This document shows, in pieces, positions 32,899 to 41,537 of a stretch of 64,000 bases of DNA. Position numbers and translations under genes: made by a program. Source of the stretch: JBHYDC01 sp051861205 (GTDB lineage: Bacteria > Pseudomonadota > Alphaproteobacteria > Rhizobiales > Pleomorphomonadaceae); assembly GCA_051861205.1 (NCBI GenBank), contig JBHYDC010000009.1, positions 105,182 through 169,181 of the forward strand, given 5' to 3'. A model generated the notes under the pieces. That model saw only the letters and a list, made by a program, of their open reading frames with translations. It had not been told where the DNA came from and searched no databases. Numbering within the stretch: the first letter of the stretch is position 1; every line of letters begins with the position of its first letter.

Positions 32899-33603
32899 AT
32901 GAGCCTTTGGACGCGCCTATCGGAAATCGTTTCACGCTTGCCGTTCGCGGAAACGGTCTGCGGCGCTTTCGACAGCATGGTCGAGGCGGTGCGGGCGACT
33001 TTGTCCCCGGTGGAGCGCAAACAGGTCGCGTTTACGATCTCCATGATCGCGCTTTCGGCCAAGATGGCGAAAGCGGACGGGGTGGTGACTTCGGACGAAG
33101 TGTCGGTGGTCAAGCGTTTGTTCGTGGTTCCGGATTCCGAGCAGCGTAATGTGGCCCGGCTTTTCAATCTTGCCAAGCAAGATGTCGCTGGTTTCGAGGC
33201 TTATGCTGAGCGAATTCAGGGGCTTCACAGTGATGAGCCGATGCTGCTTGAGGATATCATTGACGGTCTCTTCGTGATCGCGAAGGCCGATGGGCTTGTA
33301 CATGAGCGAGAGCTGGTTTTTCTTGAGCGTGTCGCCCAGATATTTCGCTTCTCGGCAGCGGCTTTCGGCCAGATCATGGCGCGACACGTGAAATTGGACA
33401 TGGCCGACCCCTACGCTATCCTCGGTTTGCCGCGCGGGGCCGATCCGGCAGAGGTGAAGCGCGCTTGGCGGCAGCAGGTTTCGGAAAGTCATCCGGATCG
33501 TTTGATCGCCCGCGGCGTGCCTGCCGAGTTCATCAAGATAGCAACGGACCGTGTTGCCGCCCTCAATGCAGCCTATGAACGGATCGAACGCCAGTTCGCC
33601 TGA
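32899..33603 (+). CDS. TerB-DnaJ co-chaperone (DjlA-like)
   Basis: The protein of about 234 aa joins an N-terminal TerB-like helical domain (about 30-160) to a C-terminal J domain (about 170-234). TerB features are ISMIALSAKMAKADGVVTSD and ADGLVHERELVFLERV. The J domain has YAILGLPRGADPAEVKRAW and the HPD triad in ESHPDRLIARG. It lacks the membrane anchor of E. coli DjlA. J domains stimulate Hsp70 ATPase. The start at ATG 32899 (MSLWTRLSEIVSRLP) is chosen; ATG 32887 is an alternative. Confidence 0.9.
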   Translation: MSLWTRLSEIVSRLPFAETVCGAFDSMVEAVRATLSPVERKQVAFTISMIALSAKMAKADGVVTSDEVSVVKRLFVVPDSEQRNVARLFNLAKQDVAGFEAYAERIQGLHSDEPMLLEDIIDGLFVIAKADGLVHERELVFLERVAQIFRFSAAAFGQIMARHVKLDMADPYAILGLPRGADPAEVKRAWRQQVSESHPDRLIARGVPAEFIKIATDRVAALNAAYERIERQFA

Positions 33604-33682
33604 ACTTATTTGCTTGCGACTGTTCGCCACTCCCTTTCGCGCTCGCTATGGGATAGGGTGCGTTCAACCATAAGGACGCGCC

Positions 33683-34150
33683 ATGACTGTTGAAATCTGG
33701 ACGGCGGCTGACACGAACTCTCAAGTCGTATTGCCGCATCGGCCGCTCGGAGAGGCGATGAAGCGGGGCCTGTTGTGCCGCTGCCCGTCGTGCGGTCGGG
33801 GTAAGCTGTTTGGCAATTACCTGAAAGTCGTTCCGGCTTGCGCATCTTGCGGCGAGGACCTTTCGCACGAACGGGCTGACGACGCACCGCCGTATTTCAC
33901 GATTTTACTTGTCGGGCACATCATAGTCCCGCTAGTTCTCTTCGTAGAGACAAGGTGGCAGCCCGATCTCGTGCTGCAAATGGCGGTGTGGCTGCCGCTG
34001 ACAGTGCTGTTGGCGCTCGCGTTCCTTCAGCCGATCAAGGGTGCGATCGTGGGCTACCAATGGGCGCATTACATGCACGGCTTCGACCCGAACGGCGGGG
34101 ATGATGACGACAAGACTTACCGTCCGTCCGGAAGCCGGGATGTCGCCTGA
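33683..34150 (+). CDS. DUF983 family zinc-ribbon membrane protein
   Basis: The 155-residue protein has an N-terminal zinc ribbon with CRCPSCGRGKLF and CASCGEDLSHERADDAPPYF, and two transmembrane helices (FTILLVGHIIVPLVLFVE and MAVWLPLTVLLALAFLQP). This is the DUF983 arrangement, common in Alphaproteobacteria. Its function is unknown; in some genomes it lies near cytochrome oxidase genes. The last 11 bases overlap the likely start of the NUDIX gene. Confidence 0.93.
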   Translation: MTVEIWTAADTNSQVVLPHRPLGEAMKRGLLCRCPSCGRGKLFGNYLKVVPACASCGEDLSHERADDAPPYFTILLVGHIIVPLVLFVETRWQPDLVLQMAVWLPLTVLLALAFLQPIKGAIVGYQWAHYMHGFDPNGGDDDDKTYRPSGSRDVA

Positions 34151-34868
34151 GCCGTCGACGCGGAGCGGCGTTCCGCCTACGATAGTGCCGCGCGATGCGG
34201 CGACCTTGCTGATTTTGGATCGTTCGCCCGGCGGCTTGCGCGTTTTGATGGGCAAGCGCCGGGATGATCTTGCTTTTGATCCAGGGGCTTACGTGTTTCC
34301 AGGCGGGCGCGTCGACCCGTGCGACGGCATGGTCTCACCTGAAATCGACATGCCGGAGCGGCTCGCCACGCGGCTGATGGACCGAATGCGGGCGCGGCCC
34401 TCCCGCCGGCGAGCGCGGGCGCTGGTGGTGGCGGCTTTGCGGGAGACGGCGGAGGAAACGGGGTTTCTCATCGGCCGCCGTGACGGTGGGTTCTCAAAGG
34501 CGCTTCCGCCGCCGTTTCAGCCGTTTGTGGAGCGGGGCGTCGGATTGGATTTGTCCACCGTTCGGCTGATCGGCCGGGCCATCACGCCGGTGCGGCGGCC
34601 GCGCCGGTTCGACGCCCGGTTTTTCGCGGTTTGGGCGGATGAGGCGGTGGCGCATGTGCCGGAAAGCGCGGTGCCGCCGGACAACGAGCTATCCGATATT
34701 CGGTTCGTAACGCTGGCGGAAACCTTGGGTTTGGCGTTGCCGCGCATCACACTGATTATGCTGGATGAATTGAAGACCCGCTTGCAAAGCGATCCACATT
34801 TGGACAGTGATGGGCCCGCTCCCTTTTATAGACCGATTGGCGAGCGGCATCGACGCGAAGAGATTTAG
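34140..34868 (+). CDS. NUDIX hydrolase
   Basis: The protein of about 242 aa has a Nudix fold (about residues 20-200). The Nudix box is only partly canonical: GGRVDPCDG, then an insertion, then ALRETAEETGFLIG, which supplies the RExxEE catalytic glutamates. This split arrangement matches the eukaryotic NUDT19-like (acyl-CoA diphosphatase-type) group more than MutT. Substrate unknown. The ATG at 34140 (MSPEPSTRSGVPP) overlaps the DUF983 stop and has GGAAG upstream; an ATG at 34101 is also possible. Confidence 0.85.
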   Translation: MSPEPSTRSGVPPTIVPRDAATLLILDRSPGGLRVLMGKRRDDLAFDPGAYVFPGGRVDPCDGMVSPEIDMPERLATRLMDRMRARPSRRRARALVVAALRETAEETGFLIGRRDGGFSKALPPPFQPFVERGVGLDLSTVRLIGRAITPVRRPRRFDARFFAVWADEAVAHVPESAVPPDNELSDIRFVTLAETLGLALPRITLIMLDELKTRLQSDPHLDSDGPAPFYRPIGERHRREEI

Positions 34869-34876
34869 AGACCGAA

Positions 34877-35503
34877 ATGACAGTCCTTAACGACGGCTAT
34901 CACGCGCTGGGGCCGGGAAAACTGGCGACGGTGGTGACGTATCTGGAGATGAACGCTGCTCCTGTGCTTCTAAACAGGGCAACGCCGGCCGGATATACGC
35001 TGGCGAAAGTCGACAGATGGAACAACGAGGCTTTTAAGCGGCTCTATACTGAGATCGGATGGGAATGGCTTTGGAGTTCGCGGCTCTTGATGCCTGACGT
35101 TGAGCTTACGGAAAGGCTGGCGCGGCCGGGCACGGAGGCTTGGACGCCGATGCGGGACGGGCGGACGGTGGGTGTGCTGGAGATGGACTTTTCCAATGCC
35201 GCCAGCCCGGAAATCTCGTTTTTCGGCCTCATTCCCGATGCGGTGGGCGGAGGGATCGGCGGCTGGCTGATGGAGTTTGCCATCCGAACCGCCTTCGAGC
35301 GGCCCGAAACACAGCGGCTGTGGCTGCACACCTGCCATTTCGACAGCCCGCAAGCCTTGCCGTTTTATCAACGCATGGGGTTCACGCCCTATGCGCGGGC
35401 GGTGGAGGTGTTCGACGATCCGCGTCTTTTGGGGCGCTTGGATAGGGCGGCAGGCCCGCATGTGCCCGTGATCGAAGGGGCCCGGTGGCCGGACGGGGTA
35501 TGA
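34877..35503 (+). CDS. GNAT family N-acetyltransferase
   Basis: The 208-residue protein has a GNAT fold. The acetyl-CoA loop is in IPDAVGGGIGGWLMEFAIRT, preceded by strand VGVLEMDFSN and followed by the family-typical LWLHTCHFDSPQALPFYQR and GFTPY. GNAT enzymes acetylate amines of proteins or small molecules; the substrate is unknown. It starts eight bases after the NUDIX stop, so the DUF983, NUDIX and GNAT genes form one transcription unit. Confidence 0.92.
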   Translation: MTVLNDGYHALGPGKLATVVTYLEMNAAPVLLNRATPAGYTLAKVDRWNNEAFKRLYTEIGWEWLWSSRLLMPDVELTERLARPGTEAWTPMRDGRTVGVLEMDFSNAASPEISFFGLIPDAVGGGIGGWLMEFAIRTAFERPETQRLWLHTCHFDSPQALPFYQRMGFTPYARAVEVFDDPRLLGRLDRAAGPHVPVIEGARWPDGV

Positions 35504-35542
35504 TGGGGGGGATGGGCGCATATGTCCCGGCGCTTCCCCTTG

Positions 35543-35640
35543 CGCATCGATCTGACGATATCAGATCGATGCTCCAGCTATTTGTTTCCACATGATCTTT
35601 TCCAAAAACCGGTTTCCACTTTTTGGGATCGTGCTCTAAG
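35543..35640. repeat. RIME-like palindromic intergenic repeat
   Basis: A 12-bp perfect inverted repeat, GCATCGATCTGA (35544-35555) and TCAGATCGATGC (35561-35572), is joined to a second imperfect palindrome. The second begins CATGATCTTTTCCAAAAACC and ends CACTTTTTGGGATCGTGCTC. This two-part layout and wording closely match the intergenic mosaic repeats found in many copies in Rhizobium, Brucella and relatives. It sits between the GNAT gene and the 3' end of the RNase P RNA gene. Only this copy was noticed in the window. Confidence 0.7.
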
Positions 35641-35657
35641 CCTTTGATACAGAAGCA

Positions 35658-36040
35658 TTTGCCAGCCGGTCTGTAAGCCGGGTTCTGTGGGCGGTTTCCC
35701 GCCTGACGACCATTCATCTGGGACGTTCGTTGCCGAACGCCTCCTGCAACCTACCCGGGCGACTGGCTCGGAAACGAGCTGGGTTTCCCCGCGCCGCCCC
35801 TATTCGGTTTTGCTCCCGGTGGGGTTTGCCGTGCCGGTTCCGTTGCCGGTCCCGCGGTGGGCTCTTACTCCACCGTTTCACCCTGACCCCGGCAAGCCGG
35901 GGCGGTTTGTTTTCTGTGGCACTTTCCCTAGGGTTACCCCCGCCGGGCGTTACCCGGCACCGTGTTTCCGTGGAGCCCGGACTTTCCTCCCGAACGCACT
36001 TTCGCGCGGTGTTCGAGCGGCCGTCCAACCGGCTGGCAAG
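35658..36040 (-). ncRNA. rnpB: RNase P RNA (rnpB)
   Basis: Read on the minus strand, the 5' end GCCAGCCGGTTGGACGGCC (near 36037) pairs with the 3' end CGGCTTACAGACCGGCTGGC (near 35661) to form P1 and the neighbouring helices. In between are the conserved bacterial type A elements: the GAGGAAAGTCCGGGCTCCAC segment (near 35970), GTAACGCCCGGCGGGGGTAA and GAAACGGTGGAGTAAGAGC. The length of about 380 nt is usual. The RNA is the catalytic subunit that matures tRNA 5' ends. The exact ends are estimated. Confidence 0.95.
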
Positions 36041-36139
36041 GGGCATTTCGCATGCGCGAAGGGGGCGGTCAAGGGTGGCGGAATCGCCAAGTATAGAACA
36101 AGTATACCGGAGTAGATCTGCTCTGGTTTGATCGGGGTA

Positions 36140-36886
36140 TCACGCCAGGGAGGGCAGGGCGGCGAGGAGGTCGTGGAGGGTTTGGATGGTGGAAACGTCA
36201 GCGATTCCATCCACCCGGGCGGGACGAAAGTGGCGCTGGAAGGCTGTTACGACGAATTGGGTGTAGTCGTCATAGAAGCCTGAAATGGGGAGTGTGTAGC
36301 CGTAGATCGCGAGCATGGATTGCAGCGCTTCGATCGGCTGGCCGGTATCGCCGCGCTGAAAGTATCGGCCACCGCGAATCGGGGCGGGTTCGACGAAGTG
36401 GCCTATCCCCACCGCGAATAACCTATCCCACGGGAAGAGTTCGCCGGGGTCTTCCTTCCGGTCGGGTGCGACGTCGGAGTGGGCGAGCACGTCACGCGGG
36501 GCGACGACATGGCGGGACAAGATATCCGCGCTGAGCGCGATGAGGGCGTCGATCTGGACGGAGGGGAAGGGGCGGTAGCCGAATTCGTGGCCGGGGTTGC
36601 AAATCTCGATGCCGATCGAGCGGGAGTTGACGTCGGTTATGCCGCGCCAGGACGATTTGCCCGCGTGCCAGGCGCGGCGGCTTTCATCCACGAGTTGCAG
36701 GATGCCGCCGTCCTCCTGGACGAGGTAGTGGGAGGAAACCTCCGAGCGCGGATTGCACAACCAGTCGCGCGCGCCGGTTTCACTGGGCATGCCGGTGTAG
36801 TGGAGGATCAACAGATCGATGGGACCGCCGCCGAGGCGGGGGCCGTGGTGGGGCGAGGCGAAGGATCGGTCGATGATGGGCGCCAT
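36140..36886 (-). CDS. N-acetylmuramoyl-L-alanine amidase (AmpD/AmiD type) with peptidoglycan-binding domain
   Basis: The 248-residue protein has an Amidase_2 domain (about 1-165) and a C-terminal PG_binding_1 domain (about 180-245). Zinc ligands are visible: His in LLILHYTGM, His in VLAHSDVAPDRKEDPGELF, with the catalytic Lys/Asp nearby. Substrate-side residues include SSHYLVQEDGGIL and SIGIEICNPGHEFGY. The C-terminal part has QRGDTGQPIEALQSML and VVTAFQRHFRP. It cleaves the lactyl-peptide bond of muropeptides. No signal peptide is seen, which favours cytosolic recycling. The start is MAPIIDRSFASPHHG, two bases after the SDR stop. Confidence 0.93.
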   Translation of the reverse strand: MAPIIDRSFASPHHGPRLGGGPIDLLILHYTGMPSETGARDWLCNPRSEVSSHYLVQEDGGILQLVDESRRAWHAGKSSWRGITDVNSRSIGIEICNPGHEFGYRPFPSVQIDALIALSADILSRHVVAPRDVLAHSDVAPDRKEDPGELFPWDRLFAVGIGHFVEPAPIRGGRYFQRGDTGQPIEALQSMLAIYGYTLPISGFYDDYTQFVVTAFQRHFRPARVDGIADVSTIQTLHDLLAALPSLA

Positions 36887-36888
36887 GG

Positions 36889-37659
36889 TCAGGCTTGTGG
36901 CGCGGCCGGGGGCTCGACCGGCGGCGGGCCTTGGAAGGCTTTCCAGGAACTTGTCTCGAAATCGTAGAGGAGGCCGGTCCGGGTTTCGCCGGGCGCGGTC
37001 ATCTCCACGATGGCGGGCGCGACGGCGGAGGGCGGCTGGAGGCTGGTGGGATCCTCTCCGGGGTAGGCCTGGGCGCGCATGGCGGTGCGCAGGCGGCCGG
37101 GGTTCAAGAGGTTCGCGGTGACGCCGAAGGATTCGACCTCGGCGGCATAGGTGCGGACGAGCGCTTGCAGGCCGGCCTTGGAGGCGGCGTAGGGGGCCCA
37201 AAACGGGCGGATCTTCCAGGTGGCGCCGGAGGTGACGAACACGCAGCGGGCGGCCGCTGACTGGCGCAAAAGCGGATCGAACGAGCGGATCAGGCGGTAA
37301 TTCGCGGTGAGATTGACCGCGATAACCTGATCCCACTTTTTGATCTCGACGTGCCCGACGGGCGAAAGCGGGCCTAGAATGCCGGCGTTGGCGACGAGAA
37401 CGTCGAGCCGGCCGAAGCGGTCGAACAGGGCGGCGCCGAGCTGGTCGATCTTTTCGCCGTCGGTGATGTCCATCGGGACGAGGGTGGCGGTGCCGCCGAC
37501 GGCCTTGATCGCGTCGTCGAGATCCTCAAGCCCGCCTTGGGTGCGGGCGAGGGCGACGACGTGATGGCCGGCTTCGGCAAGGGCGAGCGCGGCGAAATAG
37601 CCGATGCCGCGGGAGGCGCCGGTGACGACGGCAATGCGCTTATCGGTGGCTTCGGTCAT
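36889..37659 (-). CDS. SDR family NAD(P)-dependent oxidoreductase
   Basis: The 256-residue short-chain dehydrogenase has the cofactor motif VVTGASRGIGYFAAL, the NAG motif in VLVANAGILGPL and the catalytic YxxxK in FWAPYAASKAG. The usual Ser lies in VFVTSGATWK. Its conserved position next to purF in Rhizobiales suggests a housekeeping role, but the substrate is unknown. It starts 10 bases after the purF stop and ends two bases before the amidase start, so the three genes are one operon. Confidence 0.93.
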   Translation of the reverse strand: MTEATDKRIAVVTGASRGIGYFAALALAEAGHHVVALARTQGGLEDLDDAIKAVGGTATLVPMDITDGEKIDQLGAALFDRFGRLDVLVANAGILGPLSPVGHVEIKKWDQVIAVNLTANYRLIRSFDPLLRQSAAARCVFVTSGATWKIRPFWAPYAASKAGLQALVRTYAAEVESFGVTANLLNPGRLRTAMRAQAYPGEDPTSLQPPSAVAPAIVEMTAPGETRTGLLYDFETSSWKAFQGPPPVEPPAAPQA

Positions 37660-37669
37660 TCACGGTCCA

Positions 37670-39139
37670 TCAGCGGGCTTCGGCCAGTTGGGCGAGGGAG
37701 TGAACGGTGGCCTCGCCGGCCTGGTCGGTCAGTTGGGTGGGATACGCGCCGGTGAAACAGGCGTCGCAATACTGCGGGAGTTCGTTGTTGCGGCGGGCTT
37801 CGCCGACGGCGCGGTAGAGACCGTCTATGGAGAGAAAGGCCAGACTGTCGACGCGGATGTAGTTCGCCATCTCGGCAATCGACATGCGGGAGGCGAGCAG
37901 CTTGCCTTTTTCGGGCGTATCGACACCGTAGAAGCAACTGCCGGTGGTGGGCGGGGAGGCGATGCGCATGTGGACTTCGGCGGCGCCGGCCTCGCGCATC
38001 ATCTGGACGATTTTCACCGAGGTGGTACCGCGCACGATGCTGTCGTCCACGAGGACGATCCGCTTGCCCTGGATGATGGCGCGGTTGGCGTTGTGCTTCA
38101 GCTTGACGCCCATGTGGCGGATGGAGTCGGACGGCTCGATGAAGGTGCGGCCGACGTAGTGGTTGCGGATGATGCCGAAATCGAAGGGGATGCCGGATTT
38201 TTCGGCAAACCCGATCGCGGATGGCGTGCCGGAATCAGGAACGGGGATAACGATATCGGCGTCGACGCCGCTCTCAACCGCCAGTTCCGCGCCGATGCGC
38301 TTCCTCACCTGATAGACGGAGGTGCCGGAATAGACCGAGTCCGGGCGGGCGAAATAGACATATTCGAAGATGCAGAAGCGTGAGGGAGCGGGCTTCAAGG
38401 GCTTCAGGCTTTCAAGGCCCGATTCGGTGATGACGACCATTTCGCCCGGCTCAATCTCGCGGACGAAATGGGCGCCGATGATATCGAGCGCGCAGGTTTC
38501 GGAGGCGAGCACATAGGCGCCGTCGAGATCGCCGAGGATGAGTGGGCGGATGCCCATGGGATCGCGGCAGCCGATCAACTTTTTCTGGCTGATGCAGACG
38601 AGTGAGAAGGCGCCTTCGACGCGGGTCAGCGCGTCCACCAGCTTGTCCACGATCTGCGTTTTCTGCGATGTGGCGACGAGGTGGAGGATGGTTTCAGTGT
38701 CGGAGGTGGACTGGAAGATCGAACCGCGGCGCTGCAATTCGCGCTGCAATGTCATGGCGTTGGTGATGTTGCCGTTGTGCGCGATGGCAAAACCGCCGCC
38801 TGAAAGCTCGGCGAACAGCGGTTGGACGTTGCGAATGCCCGAACCGCCGGTGGTGGAGTAGCGGGTGTGGCCGATCGCGCGGTCGCCGGGCAGACGGGCG
38901 ATGACGGAGGGCTTGGTGAAGTTGTCGCCGACGAGGCCGATGTGGCGTTCGGTATAGAAGGAGCGGCCGTCGAAGGTGCAGATGCCCGCCGCCTCCTGGC
39001 CGCGATGCTGGAGCGCATGCAGGCCGAGGGCTACGAGCGGGGCGGCGTTTTGCGCGCCGAAAACGCCGAAAACGCCGCATTCGTCGTGGAAGCGGTCGTC
39101 GTCGGGGGCACCGAAGGGGATGGTGGAGAAGGCGTCCAT
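37670..39139 (-). CDS. purF: Amidophosphoribosyltransferase PurF
   Basis: The 489-residue enzyme catalyses the first step of purine synthesis, making phosphoribosylamine from PRPP and glutamine. A propeptide of 20 residues (MDAFSTIPFGAPDDDRFHDE) precedes the nucleophile Cys of CGVFGVFGAQ. Other landmarks are RYSTTGGS, ALTRVEGAFSLVC and the C-terminal PRPP loop RIVLVDDSIVRGTTS. The C-terminal domain also has YGVDTPEKGKLLAS. The start at ATG 39139 has GGAG seven bases upstream. It lies upstream of the SDR gene and downstream of cvpA on the same strand. Confidence 0.97.
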   Translation of the reverse strand: MDAFSTIPFGAPDDDRFHDECGVFGVFGAQNAAPLVALGLHALQHRGQEAAGICTFDGRSFYTERHIGLVGDNFTKPSVIARLPGDRAIGHTRYSTTGGSGIRNVQPLFAELSGGGFAIAHNGNITNAMTLQRELQRRGSIFQSTSDTETILHLVATSQKTQIVDKLVDALTRVEGAFSLVCISQKKLIGCRDPMGIRPLILGDLDGAYVLASETCALDIIGAHFVREIEPGEMVVITESGLESLKPLKPAPSRFCIFEYVYFARPDSVYSGTSVYQVRKRIGAELAVESGVDADIVIPVPDSGTPSAIGFAEKSGIPFDFGIIRNHYVGRTFIEPSDSIRHMGVKLKHNANRAIIQGKRIVLVDDSIVRGTTSVKIVQMMREAGAAEVHMRIASPPTTGSCFYGVDTPEKGKLLASRMSIAEMANYIRVDSLAFLSIDGLYRAVGEARRNNELPQYCDACFTGAYPTQLTDQAGEATVHSLAQLAEAR

Positions 39140-39260
39140 GGCAGGCACTCCGGCGCTTTTGCGGCGCGTCGTCTCACGGCCGGGCGGAAAAGCATTGATG
39201 GCCAAGGCAAGTGCCTGGCCGCAACGCTCATATGGGGGCCAGGGGCAGTTTGCCCCGAGG

Positions 39261-39917
39261 CTATTGCTGCTGCGAACCGCTGGACTGAATCAGTTGATCG
39301 AGACTCTGCTGCTCCCCCTGGCGGTAGCTGGTGCCGCCGACGCCTGGCGTGGTGGCATCGGCAGGGGGTTCGCCGTCCGGCGCGGTTCCGTCTTCCCGCG
39401 TGGGATTTTGGAACTGCTTTAGGATCTCCTGCTCGGGGTCGCTTGGAAGGGCGGCCACCAACTCATTGCCGATGGCGTTGAGGAGGGGCTTGGATTTTGC
39501 GTTGGCGACCCAGGTGGGCTGGGTTTCCTCGGCCGGCATGAACCAGTTGAAAAAGAGCATGCCGACGACGACGAGCAAAAGGCCGCGCGCTGCCCCGAAG
39601 ACGAATCCGAGGGTGCGATCGAGCGCGCCGATGCGGCTGTCGAGCACGAAGTCGGAGATGCGCATGGTGATGAACGAGACGACGATCAGCGTGACCAGGA
39701 AAATAGCGCCGGCGGACACCGCCATGGCCGCGTGTTCCTGCGCGACATGCTGCTGAACGAAGGGCAGGAGATCGTCGTAGAAGAAGAATGCCGCCGCTGC
39801 CGCCGCGATCCAGGCCGCGATGGACAGGACCTCGCGCACGAAACCCCTGATCATCGCGAGCAGGGCCGAAATCAGCATGATGACGAGCAGGATACCGTCG
39901 AGAAGCGTGATCGGCAT
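39261..39917 (-). CDS. cvpA: CvpA family membrane protein
   Basis: The protein of about 218 aa has four predicted transmembrane segments: GILLVIMLISALLAMIRGFV, LSIAAWIAAAAAAFFFYD, VSAGAIFLVTLIVVSFI and a fourth in FGAARGLLLVVVGMLFFNWF. IGALDRTLGFVFGAARG is the conserved CvpA segment. In E. coli it is needed for colicin V production and sits beside purF, as here. The C-terminal tail is Gln/Pro/Gly-rich and probably disordered. The start is MPITLLDGILL at 39917. Confidence 0.94.
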   Translation of the reverse strand: MPITLLDGILLVIMLISALLAMIRGFVREVLSIAAWIAAAAAAFFFYDDLLPFVQQHVAQEHAAMAVSAGAIFLVTLIVVSFITMRISDFVLDSRIGALDRTLGFVFGAARGLLLVVVGMLFFNWFMPAEETQPTWVANAKSKPLLNAIGNELVAALPSDPEQEILKQFQNPTREDGTAPDGEPPADATTPGVGGTSYRQGEQQSLDQLIQSSGSQQQ

Positions 39918-40001
39918 CTCAAGCCTTTCCGAAGGAGACGAGAGCACCAGCCCCGCCGCCACATGTTGTCTCAAACCCAGTTCAACGGGGCGACAAGACC
40001 A

Positions 40002-41429
40002 TTAACCTCTTGCCACCTTGCGCGGTTCACGATCGCCGCGAACAGACCCCGCAGCGGCGATCCGCGCCACCAGATCGGCGAGCTGATCGACAGCCGCGAC
40101 GCCGAGGGCGGACACCTGCTCGTCTCCGGGGCTGACTCGCGGGGCGACGCCACGAGAAAACCCAAGCTTTTCAGCTTCTTTCAGACGAGCCGAGGTATGC
40201 GCCACCGGCCTGACCGCACCTGACAAACTAACCTCGCCGAAATAAACGCAATCGGCCCCAAGAGCAACCCCGGCAAGGGACGACACCAGGGCGGCGGCGA
40301 CGGCAAGATCGGCGGCGGGTTCCTGGATTCGAAGGCCGCCAGCGATGTTCAAATAAACGTCGTGCTGGCCAAAGCGGATCCCGCAGTGGGCTTCGAGAAC
40401 GGCGAGAATCATGGAGAGGCGGTTGCCGTCCCACCCGACGACCGCGCGGCGGGGCGTGCCGAGCGAGGAGGGCGCGACGAGCGCCTGGATTTCCACCAGC
40501 ACCGGGCGGGTGCCCTCCATGCCGGCGAAAACGGCGGCGCCGGGAGACGAAGCGTCGCGCGCGCCCATGAAGAGTTCGGAGGGGTTGGCGACCTCCTTCA
40601 GGCCCTTGCCGGTCATTTCAAAGACGCCGATTTCGTCGGTAGGGCCGAAGCGGTTTTTGACGGAGCGCAGCACGCGGAAATGGCGGGCGCCGTCGCCCTC
40701 GAAATAGAGCACGGCGTCGACCATGTGCTCGACCACGCGGGGCCCGGCGATGGTGCCTTCCTTGGTGACATGCCCGACGAGAACGACGCAGGCGCCGCTT
40801 TCCTTGGCGTAGCGGATCATCGCCTGAGCGGCGGTGCGGACCTGCGCGACGGTGCCGGGGGCCGAATCGACGACCTCGGTCCAGAGCGTTTGGATCGAAT
40901 CGAGGATGACGAGTTGCGGGCGCGGGCCGTCGGCGAGGGTGGCGAGGATATCCTCAACGCTGGTTTCAGCGGCGAGCGAGACCGGCGCGTCGGCAAGGCC
41001 GAGGCGTTCGGCGCGCAGGCGCACCTGGGCGATCGCCTCTTCGCCCGAGACGTAGACGACGCGCGCGCCGCGCCGGGCGAGCGTGGCGGCGGCCTGGATG
41101 AGCAGCGTGGATTTGCCGATGCCCGGATCGCCGCCCACGAGAAGCGCGGAGCCGCGCACGAAGCCGCCGCCGGTGACGCGGTCTAGCTCGTCGATGCCGG
41201 AGGCGATGCGGGGGGCGTGGTCGATATCGCCGGATAGGGCGACCAGCGGCACGACGCGGCCCTTGCGCATGGGGCGGCCTTTTTGGCCGATGATGCCGCC
41301 CCCGATGCCGCCGCCCTCGGTTTCCTCGACGAAGGAGTTCCATTCGCCGCAGGATTCGCACTTACCCGCCCATTTCGAGGCGGAGGCACCGCAGGCTTGG
41401 CAGACAAAAAGATTGGACCGTTTGGCCAT
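40002..41429 (-). CDS. radA: DNA repair protein RadA
   Basis: The 475-residue RecA-like ATPase promotes branch migration during recombination. The N-terminal zinc finger is CQACGASASKWAGKCESCGE. Walker A is GGDPGIGKSTLLIQ, and Walker B lies in LVILDSIQTLW. The RadA-specific KNRFGPTDEIG motif is present, and the C-terminal Lon-like domain shows DLAVAAALVSSLAGVAL. The start is MAKRSNLFVCQACG at 41429. It lies between alr and cvpA, as is usual in Rhizobiales. Confidence 0.97.
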   Translation of the reverse strand: MAKRSNLFVCQACGASASKWAGKCESCGEWNSFVEETEGGGIGGGIIGQKGRPMRKGRVVPLVALSGDIDHAPRIASGIDELDRVTGGGFVRGSALLVGGDPGIGKSTLLIQAAATLARRGARVVYVSGEEAIAQVRLRAERLGLADAPVSLAAETSVEDILATLADGPRPQLVILDSIQTLWTEVVDSAPGTVAQVRTAAQAMIRYAKESGACVVLVGHVTKEGTIAGPRVVEHMVDAVLYFEGDGARHFRVLRSVKNRFGPTDEIGVFEMTGKGLKEVANPSELFMGARDASSPGAAVFAGMEGTRPVLVEIQALVAPSSLGTPRRAVVGWDGNRLSMILAVLEAHCGIRFGQHDVYLNIAGGLRIQEPAADLAVAAALVSSLAGVALGADCVYFGEVSLSGAVRPVAHTSARLKEAEKLGFSRGVAPRVSPGDEQVSALGVAAVDQLADLVARIAAAGSVRGDREPRKVARG

Positions 41430-41537
41430 GACATATCCGGATGCTGGAATCAGCACCTCATTCTGATGGAATGTTCGTGTTTTGTACAGGGCGGAAAGCT
41501 TGATGTATTTACCCTGACGGTGCGTAATTCGGGCGCT

